Shown here: in pieces, positions 13,101 through 28,100 of the stretch
Position numbering within the stretch: position 1 is the first letter of the stretch
How the letters are laid out: each line of letters begins with the position of its first letter
Assembly: GCA_930367205.1 (NCBI GenBank)
Contig: OV884012.1
Span: 54,705,239 to 54,769,238, forward strand
Source of the DNA: Acanthosoma haemorrhoidale
Taxonomy: Eukaryota > Arthropoda > Insecta > Hemiptera > Acanthosomatidae
Direction of reading: 5' to 3'
DNA length: 64,000 nt
Notes under the pieces: generated by a model
Told to the model about the DNA's origin: nothing
What the model saw: only the letters and a program-made list of their open reading frames with translations
The model's database searches: none
Position numbers and translations under genes: made by a program

Positions 13101-16100
13101 GGAGAAGATCATGAACATCAATGGGTAATTTTTGAGGACTTAAAAATTTTAAAAGTTTCTCCTTGGGCAGCGAAGTGGCCAAACCAAATATCCTTGCCTC
13201 TTGTGCCTCTGGGATAGTGGAGACAAAACACCACTGGGTTAGAAAAAAGTGGCCGCCTAAGAGACAAAATGTGGACATTGGGGAAAAGAATGTCTTAAAC
13301 AACCAATTAGTGAACGATAGAAAATCATATTTCCTCCACTGCATATAAAGCAGTTATAAAGGCTTATGAAGCAGTTGTAAAGGCTCTTGATAACACTGGA
13401 TCATGCTTTGCACATATATAAGGGAAAAAATGCCTTAGTTGAGTATGAAAAAAATTAAAGCAGGAATAATTTATGGCCCACAAATAAGACAACTCATTAA
13501 GGATTATGCCTTTGTATATTTTATGAATGAGGCTGAGTGAAAAGCCTGGACTTCATTTGTTGCAATTGTCGGAAATTTTCTGGGTAAATGCAAAGCTAAA
13601 ATCTATGTCGAACTGGTAAGCGAGCTGCTTATCAGTTTCAAATCCCTTGGGTGAAACATAAGTATTAATATATACTATTTGCACAGCCACTTTAAAATTT
13701 AGGAGACACCAAGGTGAAATATTTCACCAGGATATTAAAACTATGGAGGCCTCCTACCAAGGAAGATGGGATATGCACATGATGGCAGATTGCTGCTGGA
13801 CTGTTCCAAAATGCATTCAAGAATGTTATGGAGAAGAAGCTTCTGATTAGTTGGTTTCATCGATGACTTTTTCCTCTATCTTTGTATAATATAAATATAT
13901 ATAGAATATTTGTATAATATAAATATAAAAATTCTGTGTTTAGTTTTTTTATTCGATCCATGGATTTAAATTAAAATAGATCAACGCATAGTCCACTAAA
14001 ATGTTATATCTTAGAAACTTGAGCTCATAGCCAAAAACTAATGCCATATTTGAATTCAGGGCATCAAATTCATATGAAAGTAGCTCCAAATAATCAGGCA
14101 CCAAAGCACCTGTTGGCCTGTATAATAGAATAATGAATTCAAAGATTGAAATATTACTTGGAGGTTGTGATTGAATATATTCACTTATTGAAGATATAAC
14201 TAACAAGCAGCTCTTTATTTTCATGACGAGATGAAGTAAATTGAAATAAATGCAAGGTATATATATTAAGCAACAGAATACTTAGTGATTTACTATTTAA
14301 AATTATATTTACATTCAAAACAGTTGTCTTTCCTCCTCCTGTAGGCCCTACAGTCATGACTCCATGGCGAACAAGCATGGTTTCATATAATTGAATCGTT
14401 TTAGTGAATGTGCAGAGAACTGGTTGCAGACCTTTTGATGCCACAACTGTCTCCATTGCATGTTGAAAAAGACCATAATCATGTTCTGGCAAAGTGACAC
14501 CAGGGAACAAATCATTTAAAATTCCCTAAAATAAAAAATGTAGCATTGATCATGATTTGAATTTTTTTAAATGGTTTCAATGCCTTATGTACTATAATTC
14601 AAGGCAGAAATAGTGAGTTATCTCCAGCTGCTTATGCCTATGCTGAGACAGTTAATCAGCAATCTTGGCACTAGATTACCCTAATGAACCTAAATTACCC
14701 CATACTGGGCAAATGGACAAACAGGTATAGGCGGAAATGAGAACGATTAACTTGCAGCCGGGAACACATTAACCTCATAACAGGCATTTTGACCGGGCAC
14801 TGCAGATGAAGCCAACACCTATCCTAAATTGGCATATCCCAGAATTTTATTGGCCACAAATTCCAATTAGAGTAGGAAACATTCTAATTAAGTGGTACTT
14901 AATCCTACCACTTTTGGGGAGAATGCAAGGCATCCAGCAAACTAAGGTTTTATACCTTAGGCTGCAATAGAATCCCACTAGAAGAACTCCATTAAATGTA
15001 GATTAATGCTTAACTTGGTTAGAAAGGCAGGTAGATTCCAGGAAGAACAGTAGTGTGGGATGGATATAATACAGGGGTAGATAAAATGGGGCATTGGCCT
15101 AGTTGTTGGACCGATAATTTTTATAGCCCCCTGCCACTACATCTATCTATTTAGTGAATTATCTAAAGCCATTTTTAGACAGAGTGGGCAATGCTAAATT
15201 TATTCCTTTTGGCTACCACAAAATAAAATCTGTTTTCTCAGGTAAGAATTTAAATTATGTCATTTTGGTCCATATGGTTACCAGGCAAATATAATAGAAC
15301 TAACTGTATACAAATATGATAAAATAAGTCACAGTAGGCCTTGATTTACTAAATACTTATATATATATATATCCAAACCACTAAATATTGTGCATAGAAA
15401 TATGATGAATATATTAGTAAGTAAGAACATTGTGAGCTATTCATGTCCATCATTTGTATACATTGTATTTATAATTACATACTAGAGAGGGATGGTTCAA
15501 ACTCTGCCACTTCTCGCAATCATTGTAGTTAACGATCCTTTAAATATAATAAACATCCAATAAATCATTTCAAAGAAAAAAAAAAAAAAGGAAAGTTTTT
15601 TGACTTGTTGCAGCACCTCACAAACCCAGTGTTTAACACTATGTATGACCCCACTACCCCTCCTGCACCAAAAGCAACAGACTGTCGGGAAAAATTAGGT
15701 TAAGACTTGAAGTTTATGATAAAAAAGGCGAGCCCCATCACTTTTAGTAAATTCAGTCCATTCATGTATAATGAACATCATTATACTTTGTACATTGCAG
15801 AGCATTATTATTTACAGAGCCTGTATAAAATGTAGCCAAGCTACAGGAAATGCAATGAAGAAATTTTAAATAGATTCTCTCGAGAATCTATATTTTGTAC
15901 TATATATCTATATAAATTTTAACAAGGGGATATGAAAAAAACATTGCGAACATATAGTTGAAGCAAACATACTGAGCAGCAAGCAGCTAGAATATACAGT
16001 ATGTTCTAGTTATTTCTTTAACCCTTAACACCAAATGTACACCAAACCATCAGGAGTGTCTTTTCCCTGTTTCCCACAGAGGAGCAGCATTGGGTAATTT

Positions 16101-19100
16101 TATATCATTGTTTCGCCATCCAAACCCCTGGGTCATGACCATAATTTCTCAAATACATTAGACTATGATATATTTGTAATAACAAAATAATCAAAAACAT
16201 ACATCATTTTCAACATTTAATATCTCTTGAACTAATAAATATAAGTTAACAAACAAATACATTTTAGAAACTTCTATAATGCCCAACAAATAGGCATACA
16301 AAATATAATTATTACCTTGAAAAGAACAGCATCAGCAGCAAGAAACTTGGGAAGATTTGAATCTCGTAAAGCTCTAATAAGTACAATGTCTTCCCTTTTA
16401 TCAGGATTTTGTCGTTTCAAAGAACCAGCCATTACAAGAACACTTTTGACAGCCCTGAACAAGAACAGGTAAATGAAAAAATAAAATCAGCTTCAAAACA
16501 TAATACAATTCAATTGATATTTAATGTATTAGTTTTGTAATTGCCACACTGAAAGCCATCATGTAGAAAAAGACAACTTGAGGAATACTTGTACACTAAA
16601 ACTTCATCACGTAAAATGACAATTAATCTAAAAAATGCAACTAAATGTTCTTACCTCATTCCAAAATCATAATGATCTTGCTGAGACAACTGCTCACTGC
16701 AAAGTTTGTACATGTTAACCATTTTCTGTGCGAGAATTTTAGAGGATTCAAACCCTTCCGAATAAAGACTAACTTCAGCAATAAGGCCATAATCGGGTAC
16801 CATCATGGCAAAAGGGCGAAAAACCGATTTTAAATTGTCTGGAAGTTCTGTTCTTCCTGCATATCCTGGGTTCATAGTTATAAATGCAGCACACTGAGGT
16901 ATAAGCTTTATCTCACGGCCCTCAAACATAAATCTAAACAATTATTAGTGACACATAAATCAATTTATTTTGTAATTTAATAGTTATCACTAAAACTTAC
17001 CTACTCAGCTTAGCAGCTTTTGCGTTACGGATAGTTATTAACTGTTGAGCTATTACAGACAAAACCTCTATGTCTATCCGATTAAATTCATCAAAGCAGC
17101 ACCAAGCACCACATTGAGCTAATCCAGAAAAGAATCGTCCCATCATCTAAACAAGAAAAATGTCATGCAATTTAATATAAATTCAAAGAGATAATTAAGC
17201 TATAGATCTGGCACTGCATAAGTCAAAAAGTGGGTAAAGTATGTCTTAAATCAGGCATGTAAATTCAATAGAAGAAATAGATATTGAAATTATCCAAACT
17301 GCAGACAAAATAAGTTGGATATGGTCTGAGGAGAACACCACATCTGATCTAGACCCTTGAGGAAGTCTGATTACAGTAAAGGTTGAATTAAGAACCGGAA
17401 CAGTGCCAATAACTAAATCATTACAAAGCCTTTCAAACAATAATATGGCTGTATAGAAATAGACAGCAATAGAACAAACATTTTGCCAGCTTGATTCTGT
17501 ATGGCAAATCAAGTCAGATAGTTGATTAATGTAATGCTTTTGTGAGAATATATCTTAGAAGAGCGTCATCGAGGCGACCCAAAGAAATTGCCCAACAAAA
17601 TCACACCATCTCCAAAATGGAATGTGAGGAAGGTATATTCATTAGCTACACAAGGACCAAACAAATAATTTTTCCCATTGGTACAATAGGATCCCGATTG
17701 TCCATGTGTGTTGTGCCAACTTCACCAGAGACAAGTAAGAGTTACCCTCTTCACGGACTAGAAAACAATCACCTACTTTTATATATTAATAAACTTATGG
17801 TGTCAGTATAGAGAATAGTTTACAATCCTAACACCATGAGCGCTAACTAGGGGGGCTGGTGTAGTCGACCCTGATTTGTTAGAATAAGCTGGCATCTCAT
17901 TAGCTGCACAGAGAAATCTATCCTGGAAAATTCCGAGCTTTTTTATTCAGTCGGACCTTGTAGTGAATACTGCTCTTTCTCTCAGCAATGGTGCTTGCTG
18001 TTTTACTCAAACCATAGCTTTCTTAATTAATTACCGACACTTCTCTAGCCCTCGCCCATTAGATTTAGTCTCAGCACTGTCAGTCTTCCCTTCCATGAAG
18101 ACGATGGCTTCTAGGGGCCTACAAAATGTATCTTCTAGTGTCTTCCCAGGGTCCAGTCTGCCTCTTTCTGGTTCACACTCACCTTTGGGATCTACATGAT
18201 TTTCGCCTACCCTCAGATATGTGTGTGAACTCGTGGTGATTACAATACCTAGCCTGTACCACTTCTGAACATATTGCTTTGTTGGGGCACAACTTCTAAG
18301 ATATTATAGAGTTAAATCAATAAACAAACACAAATTAAGCTGCCTAAAAACTAGCCTGCCTGCAAAGGTTACAAACCATAGGTATCTCTCTTTCTGATAC
18401 TGCCGAACAGTGGCTACGTTGATAAGACCTTTCATAGCCATATCTTTTATCTCAAGGAAGGTAGTCAGTAAATAATAAATATGAGCCCACATTCTCTCCA
18501 CAGTATAGTATTTATTCACTAGTAACGTTTTTGATAGCTCTAAGCTATCATCTTTAGCTACTAAAGTGAAAAGTCACATGATAAATAGCTCGGCTGTGCA
18601 TATGAAGAAAAACAAAAATAATCATTAGAAGTAACAGCAAATAAAACATGTTTAAAATATTAACTCTGCTAAATTACACTAAGTCCGAAATGATCCATAT
18701 ATTTTATATGTTATTAAAATTAAAATTTAAAAAAAAATTGACACATAAGTAATAAATAGTTAATAAAATTATAAAACTAATAAAAACACGATAATAAAGT
18801 AATCTGACGGCTACTAACCCAATTGATCATGTGAAAAATCTATTACTTAAGAAATAATTTATATTAATATGGACTTTAGGATATATGGATTTTTACTAGA
18901 CATTATAAATACTTTCTCTAATTTGTCTAGATATAGTTCCACTAATAAAGGACTCAAAGAATTCCCCATTACTAACCCTTTAGTCTGTGTGAAGAAATTA
19001 TTATTGAATTTAAAATAGTTCTGCCTGAGGCACATTTTCACTAATGTCAATATTTCCATGCTTACTCCCGGCTAACATTTCTTGTGTTAAATGTATTTTA

Positions 19101-22100
19101 CAAACAAGTTCAATTTCCCACACTAACCACCTTCACGTTAAGAGAGTAACTAACTAAACACCAATTCAGTTAAAAGATAGATAGAATAGAGTGTGGGGAA
19201 TGCAATAAATCTTATGTTGGAAGAACAAATAGAAAATTACCAATTAGTCGCAAAGAATATCTTAAACAAAAACCAAGTCAGTTCTACCAGCATTTACAGG
19301 AGGAAGGACATCATGATGCGTTCCTTCACCATACAAATGATAGGAAATTAATTAATAACTTGGAAAGCATTGAAATTAAATTAGATTCCCTAACATTGAT
19401 AAATATAAATAAAAAATAAGGAATAATAAACACACCTATGCTAAGAAACCCACCCCCCCCCCCATACCTCCTAAATAAAGCGTGTTGTAGAGTAAAGTCG
19501 GAAGAGTTAACAAACCTTTTCTTAAGTCCATATTAATATAAATTATTTCATATATAACAATTTTTTCACACCATTTATAGGATGTCATGAGATTAATGTA
19601 TTATTTCTAAATTTAAAAATAATTAATAAACATTTGTCTCCAACATGTACTGGTTTTTATTTATTTCTTATAAAAAATTTGTCGATCAATTTCTTTTTAT
19701 GTTTAGGACAACAAAAGCCCATTTGTACTTTGTTTCATAATTATTTCACAAAAATCTTCATTTCTTTTTTTTTTTTTGTTAAATGTAAAGGTTAACATTT
19801 ATAGAATTAAAATATTTTTTTTATTAATTAAATGATTCTTGAATATTATTTCTTTAAAATAGGAATTTTTTTATACTCTGTTGCAAATAGCGTATATATA
19901 TATGCCTGGATTAAGCCTTCATTTTTGAAAGCTCCCACTACTGTCACAATTTCTATCACATTATTTCAACAGAAAACTCACTTTGTTAAAATAAACTTAA
20001 TTCTAATAAATAAATTTAATTTATAATAAAAATATCGTTACAGTATATTTATGATACCTTATAGTCGATTTGTTCAGAACAATTGAAAACTACACACTGA
20101 ATTGCTAATGCTTTAGCTAAGTCTTTTGTAGTTTCTGTTTTTCCAGTTCCTGCAGGTCCAGCTGGAGCACCACCTATAATTGGACTAATTAATTACTAAA
20201 AGTGTTACCAAAAGGTTACCACCATTTTATTGCCAGAGAAGGCTAAATGTATTTCATAGTGTTGAACCAATCACCCGTAAAGGAGTATTATGGATTTAAA
20301 GAAATTTTGGTCCATTTTCTTGGAAAATAAAGCCTTGAATATGAACAATAAAACAGAAAAAGCCAGGTTGGCTTCAACTGGCCAGGAATAGGTAAGATGG
20401 AGCTCCTCACCTTTGCACTGAAAGGTGCAATGGTTGCAAGAAAAAGAGTGCAATGAAATAGATTTAATTCTTTAAAATTATTTTAATAATAATAATAATA
20501 AAATACCCAAGTCCAACTGCAAAGCACCCATGAGGCAGAGGTAACACCTGTCAGTCAATGGTGTGATAACTAGCCTCGGGGTAACTCCAAGGTACTCAAA
20601 ACCATACACGTGTCTTGCACTGGCCATACAAGCAACACAATTGTCAATCACATCGTCCCAATAATATCTGAGCTGCTTGACCCATTCAAAGTTATTACTA
20701 AAAAATCAAAACAAATCATGTTTACAATATTGGAGAACATAAAAGTTATATTTTGTTGGTTAGTTGTGGGTTATTGATAGAGATAAAAAGATAAAAGGTT
20801 ATTGACAGAGATGACAAAGATTTTTTTTTTAATATTTATTGTTTAATGTAGAATATGTTTTACTATGGGATATTTCATGAAAAAATTGTGAGACCAAAAA
20901 GAGCATGCACAGTCGGTAAAAATAGGGAATGCGGATCAGTTGGTGATAAACACTCCTTGGGTTGGGTTTTTTTTTTTTTTTTTCGAAGCTCTCTAGGTCG
21001 AATTTAGGATGTGGGAAAAATATAAAATATTTGGGGTGATAGGAACCTTGTACTAGGAGTACCTGCTTGAAGGTGGTGTGAGAGGAGTTAGGAATGTGGG
21101 AATCCTCGGTGGAGGTTGGTTAAGTCGGTACGTCGGTACAGTAGTGAGAGTTGGGTTGGGAAGGATTATAGTAATTTATATACTTCCCCAAAGGAATATC
21201 CCAAGTGGGAATAAATCAGTCTTAGTGTAGTGTAGGCTATCGTGAGATGGTTTTATGTGTAACTGAAAGAAATATATGCAAATTTATAGATTAAAAAATA
21301 CCACTTAAAATCAATAGATGCTACAATGAAGTGATGTAAAGATAATTAACAAAAAAACAAACAAAAATAAATAGTAGACATAAAATGAAAATGTTAAAAA
21401 ATAAAACATTCTACACATTGCGATTCCAAGAAAACATCCACTTTTTTTTTAATTAGTTATTTTATTAAGTAATTGGCAGTACATTTCTCAACTAAATACT
21501 TTCTGAGCCCTTACCTTCTTTCAAAACATAAATTAAAATAATTATTAACGTAAAAAATAGCCAACGGAATAAATATTCTGGACCTGAACTGGGGACCTTC
21601 TCAAAGTAAAGTTAGGTACTCTACTAGCTGAGCAATTCCTCCACAAGTGCCTCTTTGGCCAATATAAATATATTTGGCAATATTAAATATTTAATTATTA
21701 ACTTAATAATTAATATTGTATTGGAATCAAATCAATATATAATATAATTTTATAGAGGAATAATTTTTGTTATTCCAGCTCATTTCTAATTTTTTTTTAA
21801 CATAATAAATATAGTATAAAAATTATGTTAATTTTTAAATTGATTAACTTTTAAATAATTGTAAACTTGATAAAGACTGCTTTTTTGTGTGTTCAGATTT
21901 GTTTTTGGTTGAGAACAGTAATCGATCAGTAATAAATATTCATTCTATTAACAAATAATTAATTAATTGTTGTCACTTATTCATAAATGTGATGATGTTT
22001 TTTGGAATATTGCCTTAGGCTGATGAAAATTTATCATTCCTCTTTCATCAGTGATGAACCACAAATAAGGCCTCTGTTTATAAATTCATGGCTAACAATT

Positions 22101-25100
22101 AACTCTCAGTATGACACAATCCATGTCTCACAAAGCCATATTTTTTCCGTGTCTTCCCAATATCAATAGGGACTTTCAATTAAAATTTAAGATCTTTCCC
22201 TAGATCCGGGAACTCACAAAGGCTCAAGCAGACTATAGACACAAAGGTGACAACATAAGGGTTCTGGTTTTGAATAAAGCAACAAAACCTTAAAAACCGG
22301 AAGTGGGAAGTCTGTGGTCAGATTACACTGGAGATTGCACATAACTTTTACAGCTGATTGATATGATAAGTTTACCTGTAGAATATGGCTGGTAATGGCA
22401 ATGGAGTAGAAAACAACTTTGAACCCTGTATGTTATTTATGCCCTTAAGTTACAAGATGTAACTCCATGCTGTGCTAAGCAGGTAGTGGTGAGTCAGTGG
22501 AAGAGTGGTTGTCCAGTTCTCTATCCTGTCGCCTAATTCCTTCTTATAACAAAGTTTCCAACTCACTATATCTCCAGTTTTGAAAAAATATTTTGCACTG
22601 AGAATTCAGAAACAAATAACAAAACTATATTTTGAGTCACAGTAAAACAATTTGACTCTTCTGACTACCAATTAATATACAAACATAAAATTGTAATGGA
22701 TCTTTTCTGCACTGTGTCAGCTTGCGGCTGACATCAACACATTTACAAAATTACATATTACATTAAGTTATGATTGGTGCTTGGCATCCCAGTTACTTTT
22801 AATAAACACTTAATCGTTAAAAAAAAAATAATAATAACAAAACATAATTGCTATTTTCATTCTACACATTTCAGTTCTATCATGAAGTCTTCAGCATAAT
22901 TTATTTTTTGATAGATATTTTGTATTTATTTTAGTAATATTACCTATTATCAACTTTCAATTTGACAAGAGCAGATATGATATCTCTAGCATGGACATCA
23001 ATAGTAATTAATGCACCCAATGTAGTACGATGAACAGACTTCAAATTCCCTCGTACTAGCGATGCTAACTCATTCAGATTATTAAAACAAGTTTTCTCAA
23101 ATTCTAATACTGCTTCAATTACAACTTCATTTGGAGAGTTTAATGTTACATGAACATTTCTTGCCCACATAATTTGAGAAACCGCTAGAATAATCTGAAA
23201 AAAAAAATAAAGAAAGTTCTCAACTCTTTGTGGCTTACAGAAATTTAATTTTTCTGTCTGGCCAATTTCTAAACTCTGAGGTGAGGAGTTCATATGGCTT
23301 AACAAAACTCTATGGGCTATATATAATAGCAAAGTATTTTTTATAATGGCTTAATATTTCATTACATCTCTATGAATATGTGGTATAAAAAAAAAAAATG
23401 TGGTATTTAAATAAATTAAAATATCACATTTTAAATAACATTTCCTGTGTATAAGGGTAAAATGTAGACAAATAAAATGTAAACATGAAATTTTACCAAT
23501 TTCATTGTGAGGGCAATTTAAAAATAATTGTTGTATTCAATCACTTAAATATTGAGCTTATTTATTGTGTTTTTAAAATTAGTTATTAGTAATTGTCTAG
23601 TGAATTTTTTCCATTTTATTGTTGTTTTTTTAAATCGACATTAGATATGCATTATGTTAAATCCTAGGGCTTTAGCCTGTTTATAATTACTTAATGAGTA
23701 TTATATACTTAGTATCTAGATGAATTTAATGAAATGGTATCACTTAATATTTTTATGAGGTATGTTTTACCTGCGATGCATGACAAAGGACCCATTCAGT
23801 TCTTTTTTTTGTAGGGTAATCATCAATCGCAAATTTCATGAGGCGATATAATGAAGTGAACATAGCATCTTCTACTTTTCCTAGCCAATCTTCGACATTT
23901 CCTTGAGCTTTCAGTCGCTAAAAAAATGAGTTTTAAAATATCATTAAAAAAAGTCCTGTTGAGTTGAAGGCGAACATTTATTAATAAGATAAGACCTAAG
24001 TAGTGACAAATAAAAATAAGAAAGTAATATAAATAAACATATATTTTCAAGTGAAAAAACAGATTGTGTACTAAGTATCTAAATTTACTAAGTGCAGCTA
24101 AGACAAAGTAAGATAGGGCACAATTGACCCTCAAGACTTGAAGTCACATTGCCCATCCTTTCCTGTGGAGGCATAGTTCATTAAATACTGTTAAATAAAT
24201 TGTTTAAATTAAAACAATGCAACTGCTACTTGGCTGGAAAGTGGAAGACCTGGATAATGAGACAAAGATACATAGACTGGCCATAAATACAAATAAAACC
24301 AAAATAATGAATTTAAATGCTACAGCTGCTCACCCAATAGGAGCCAAAGGAAATAATTTAGAGTAAATTAACTCCTTTCAGTACCTAGGCAGTATGGTAC
24401 CAATGGATGGAGGTGCAGAACAGGTATTGAAAGATAATTCAGGAAGGCTAAAAAAGCATTCCCAAAATTCTGATTCTGAGACCTGGAAGGTTGCTAGCTT
24501 GATAAAAGAGAAATTTCACATCTTTATTAATAGAATGTTACCATTTATTCTGAGAATTTGGTGGTCTAGAGATCAATTAAAGAGTTATGGTGGTAAACAA
24601 ACCAAAGGCCAGAACCAGAACAGGCCAACATAGAAATCAAAGAAATATGATGCACAGGTTATATCAGTCCAGGAACAGCATGCACTGAAAGACGAGCTCT
24701 CACTTGCTGGATTTCTCACGGTTACAGACCAAAGGCTACCTGAGAGAAGTTAGATGGTCAGAGCTTCATCATCTGGCCAGTTATAGAGTGAGATGGTGAG
24801 GGATCATAGGAACTACACAGCATAAACAGATAAAAAGATCATTCTAACTGGATTTAATGATCCAGTGATTTAATATGAAGGCAAGTACATGTCAATCGAA
24901 GAAAATGGCTACAATAAAACTAGCTCTCTCCACTGCCCACATTCTATTGCTGATTCAACTATAGAAAAACTGTAAAAATGAGAGGTGACTAAAGGCAAGA
25001 TAGAAAATTGGCCTGAGAGACTGTTTTAAAGAATTGAGTTATGGAGAGAGGATGATTGGTGAAGGAAAAATCTACTGAATTACATTAAGTGAGAATTCAA

Positions 25101-28100
25101 AATAAAAACCTGAAAAGTCAATTGTTATGTAACTTTGATTAGTAACAATTATGATACCTTAACAAATTTAACTTTCTCTCCTTCAGCTGAAATCATGGCT
25201 CTAATGTCAGTAGTCATAATCATTTCACCACCTTTGGGTATTGATATAAAACTTTGTTCATCATTGAACATATCACTCCTTGATGACCCTTCAGAGAACA
25301 TCACTTTAAAACAAAATTCTATTTTTGCCATTGCGTCAAAACATTTATTTAAATATGGCTGTACCGCATGAGGATTTCTAGTCTGAAAAAAAAATGGAGA
25401 ACTAAATTTAAAAACTGAATAGAATTGAACCTATTACTACAATATTCTGACCATGCATTAACAACCAATTAATATGTTAAGGTCTTATCCTTGATGCAAA
25501 TGAAAGCATTGGAAATCCCATAAGCCTTTAAGACTTGAGGTTTTTTTAAAAATTCTTTCACTACTAAAAGCAACTGAAATGCCAAGGCAGGAAAGTAGGC
25601 ACCACGTTGAGCCTACTTAACAGGTTGAGGACCACATAAAATTTTTATGGTTTGTCTCTAGGAACAAAATGTATTTTTAAGAATACATCTTGTTAGAAAA
25701 CACATATACAGTATAAATATGTTTTTATAAGCTTCATTAATATAAATATAGACCAAAAACTATAGCAGACATCCTTGAACAGTATAAACTTTGAGTAATA
25801 TTATAAAGGTACAATATAAAAATAAGATGAGTTCTCTTCACATAGGGTTTGTTTTTGTTTTTTTAAGGATACTTTTTTATTTTATTAATTAGCATTAGTT
25901 ATCCAGAATAAAAAGTTGTAGTTATAAACTGTAATTGACGTTTTTTTGTTTACAGGTAAGATTGTGTCAATCAAGGGAGCCCACATTCTTGCTACCTTAC
26001 ACTACTGTTTAAAGTCCATTAAATAGTTATTTCAATCATTCCAAACAGTTTTTCTATTGTGTATATATATTGTTGTGATATTTTAAAATGATGATTTTTA
26101 ATGGTGATTGTTTGAATAAACTCGGAATTAGCGAGCATTGAATAACGTAATAACAATCCGTGGTTCAGGTCTATGAAAGTATGAACGTGTTTTATTGTCG
26201 TCATATTAATTATTAATATTTATAATAAAAATAATATCGTAACTAATGTAAACATTTATTTTATAAACTACGTAAATTAAGCAAAGTATAAATATTCAAA
26301 ACAACTGGCATTAAATAACGAGTTGAAAGTCAAGAAGGCAGCGGAGAAATGCAGATATATAAAAGCCGACAAAGAACCAAAGCTCACATTCTTTCATCAG
26401 GAACGGGTAGAGGAGGTAGCAGACCAGGTAGCGAGACGCTAAGGTGCCTCATGGTTCATTAGAAGAGACATCTTCACTTTCACCAGATGCGACAACAAAG
26501 GAAGACGTCTGGAATCACGCGCTGCAGCTTAGAACAAGTATGCTAATCCGAACCACAAGAAGATACCAACACAAAGAACACTGGCCAGTATAATTACGTA
26601 AATTTAGATTTAATATTATACTTTGATAACGTACGTATTTATTTTTGTATATCAATTTTTATATATTCAATGTGTGTAAATAAAACCAATATTCCTTTTG
26701 CAAGAAGTTTCCTATATAATTATTAACAGAACCCTGAGATAACGTATAAGTTATAAATATAAAGTTTTTTAAAATTATATGAAAAAATATATAATTAAAA
26801 TATTATTAATAAATAATAAATATTAGAATAATATATATATGTATTATGTATGTGTATATATATTTGTGTGTGTATATATATATGTATTATGTATGTATAT
26901 ATATATATATACATCTTGTTAGAAAACACATATACTTATATACATTAATATATTAATTAGTTAATTTCCCCAATATTAATTTCTTAATTTATTTGTGAAC
27001 AGTTTTTGGTCTTCTCCTTTGATCGGAACACTTGCTGACATAAAAATAGTTGTTTAACAGTATGATTGGTTCAAAGCGAGTTCATTTTGATCAAAGTTGT
27101 CGAGCACTCACTAGGGGGCTCAGTTTATACCTGATTATACCATTTTGGGGGATAATAATAATAACCCAAAGTGGTGAGGAGACGCCCGCCGCGGTCTAGG
27201 GTCATTACGACCTCTTAGCCCCCGTCCGGCGAGCGCCCAGAAAGAGATAGAGCGGGTGGACCTACGGTCTTTCACCCTGGCTGCCGACCTCGTTGGCGGG
27301 CAGCTTTAATTCGCTTTGATCTGACTCCATAAGATCTTTAGAACGTGTGTGCCCCGGACAAAGCACTGTGTTCAGGAGAAGAGGTACAGGGTAGGTTTTA
27401 TAGGTAGTTTATGTGGTCTTGGAATGACCACGAATTCACACTCGGTATCTAAGGGTAGGCGAAAACCGTCCAGATCCCAAAGGGGAGTGAACCGGAGAGA
27501 GGCAGACTGGATTGCTATGGGGGTCTTATTTGCAGGGGCCAAGGCAACCGTCGTCCGCGGGGGAGAGGTCTCTCCCAAGGAGGTGCTAGTTTTAGCGAGA
27601 CAAAGGCAGAGAATATCACTAAGAAGGTGTGAGGTCTGCCAAACGCCGGACTAAAACATAGCAGGTTAAGAAAGAGAGATGCAGAGGTAGAAGTGTTCAA
27701 GGTCCCGGTTGCTTGATGTCTCAGGTCTGATTTTTTTTTTTTTTTTTTTCTTTCAAAACCTCTGTATTGATAATATATATACAATGACAAAAATAAATAA
27801 ATAAATTTGGAATTACAGTTGTCTCCTCGTGCTGCATTCGCAGATGCATATTAAGGAGTGCATAAAAATATAATACTTTCAGATTGTTGTTAATAAGTCC
27901 AATACACATACACTCACTAGGTGATGAGGCTCACCTTCAGCTTGCGACCGTGGAAAACACTAACACTAAAACCTAAACCTAGAACCTAAGACTAAAGCGT
28001 TCCAGCCGCGACAGCGTCCTGCCATCGATGGGGGAACGGAGCGGGGGTTATCGTGTTAAACACCGGATTTGTCAAATATTGCAGGGAGTCGAAAAATTTG

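Noticed and set aside
27349..27654. Plus-strand open frame of 101 codons with Arg-rich product
   Set aside because: It lies in the antisense of the GC-rich family D repeat; no motif.
27143..27730. GC-rich block that first looked like ribosomal or structural RNA
   Set aside because: It matches other dispersed copies (17840, 46670) and no rRNA or snRNA core motif is present.
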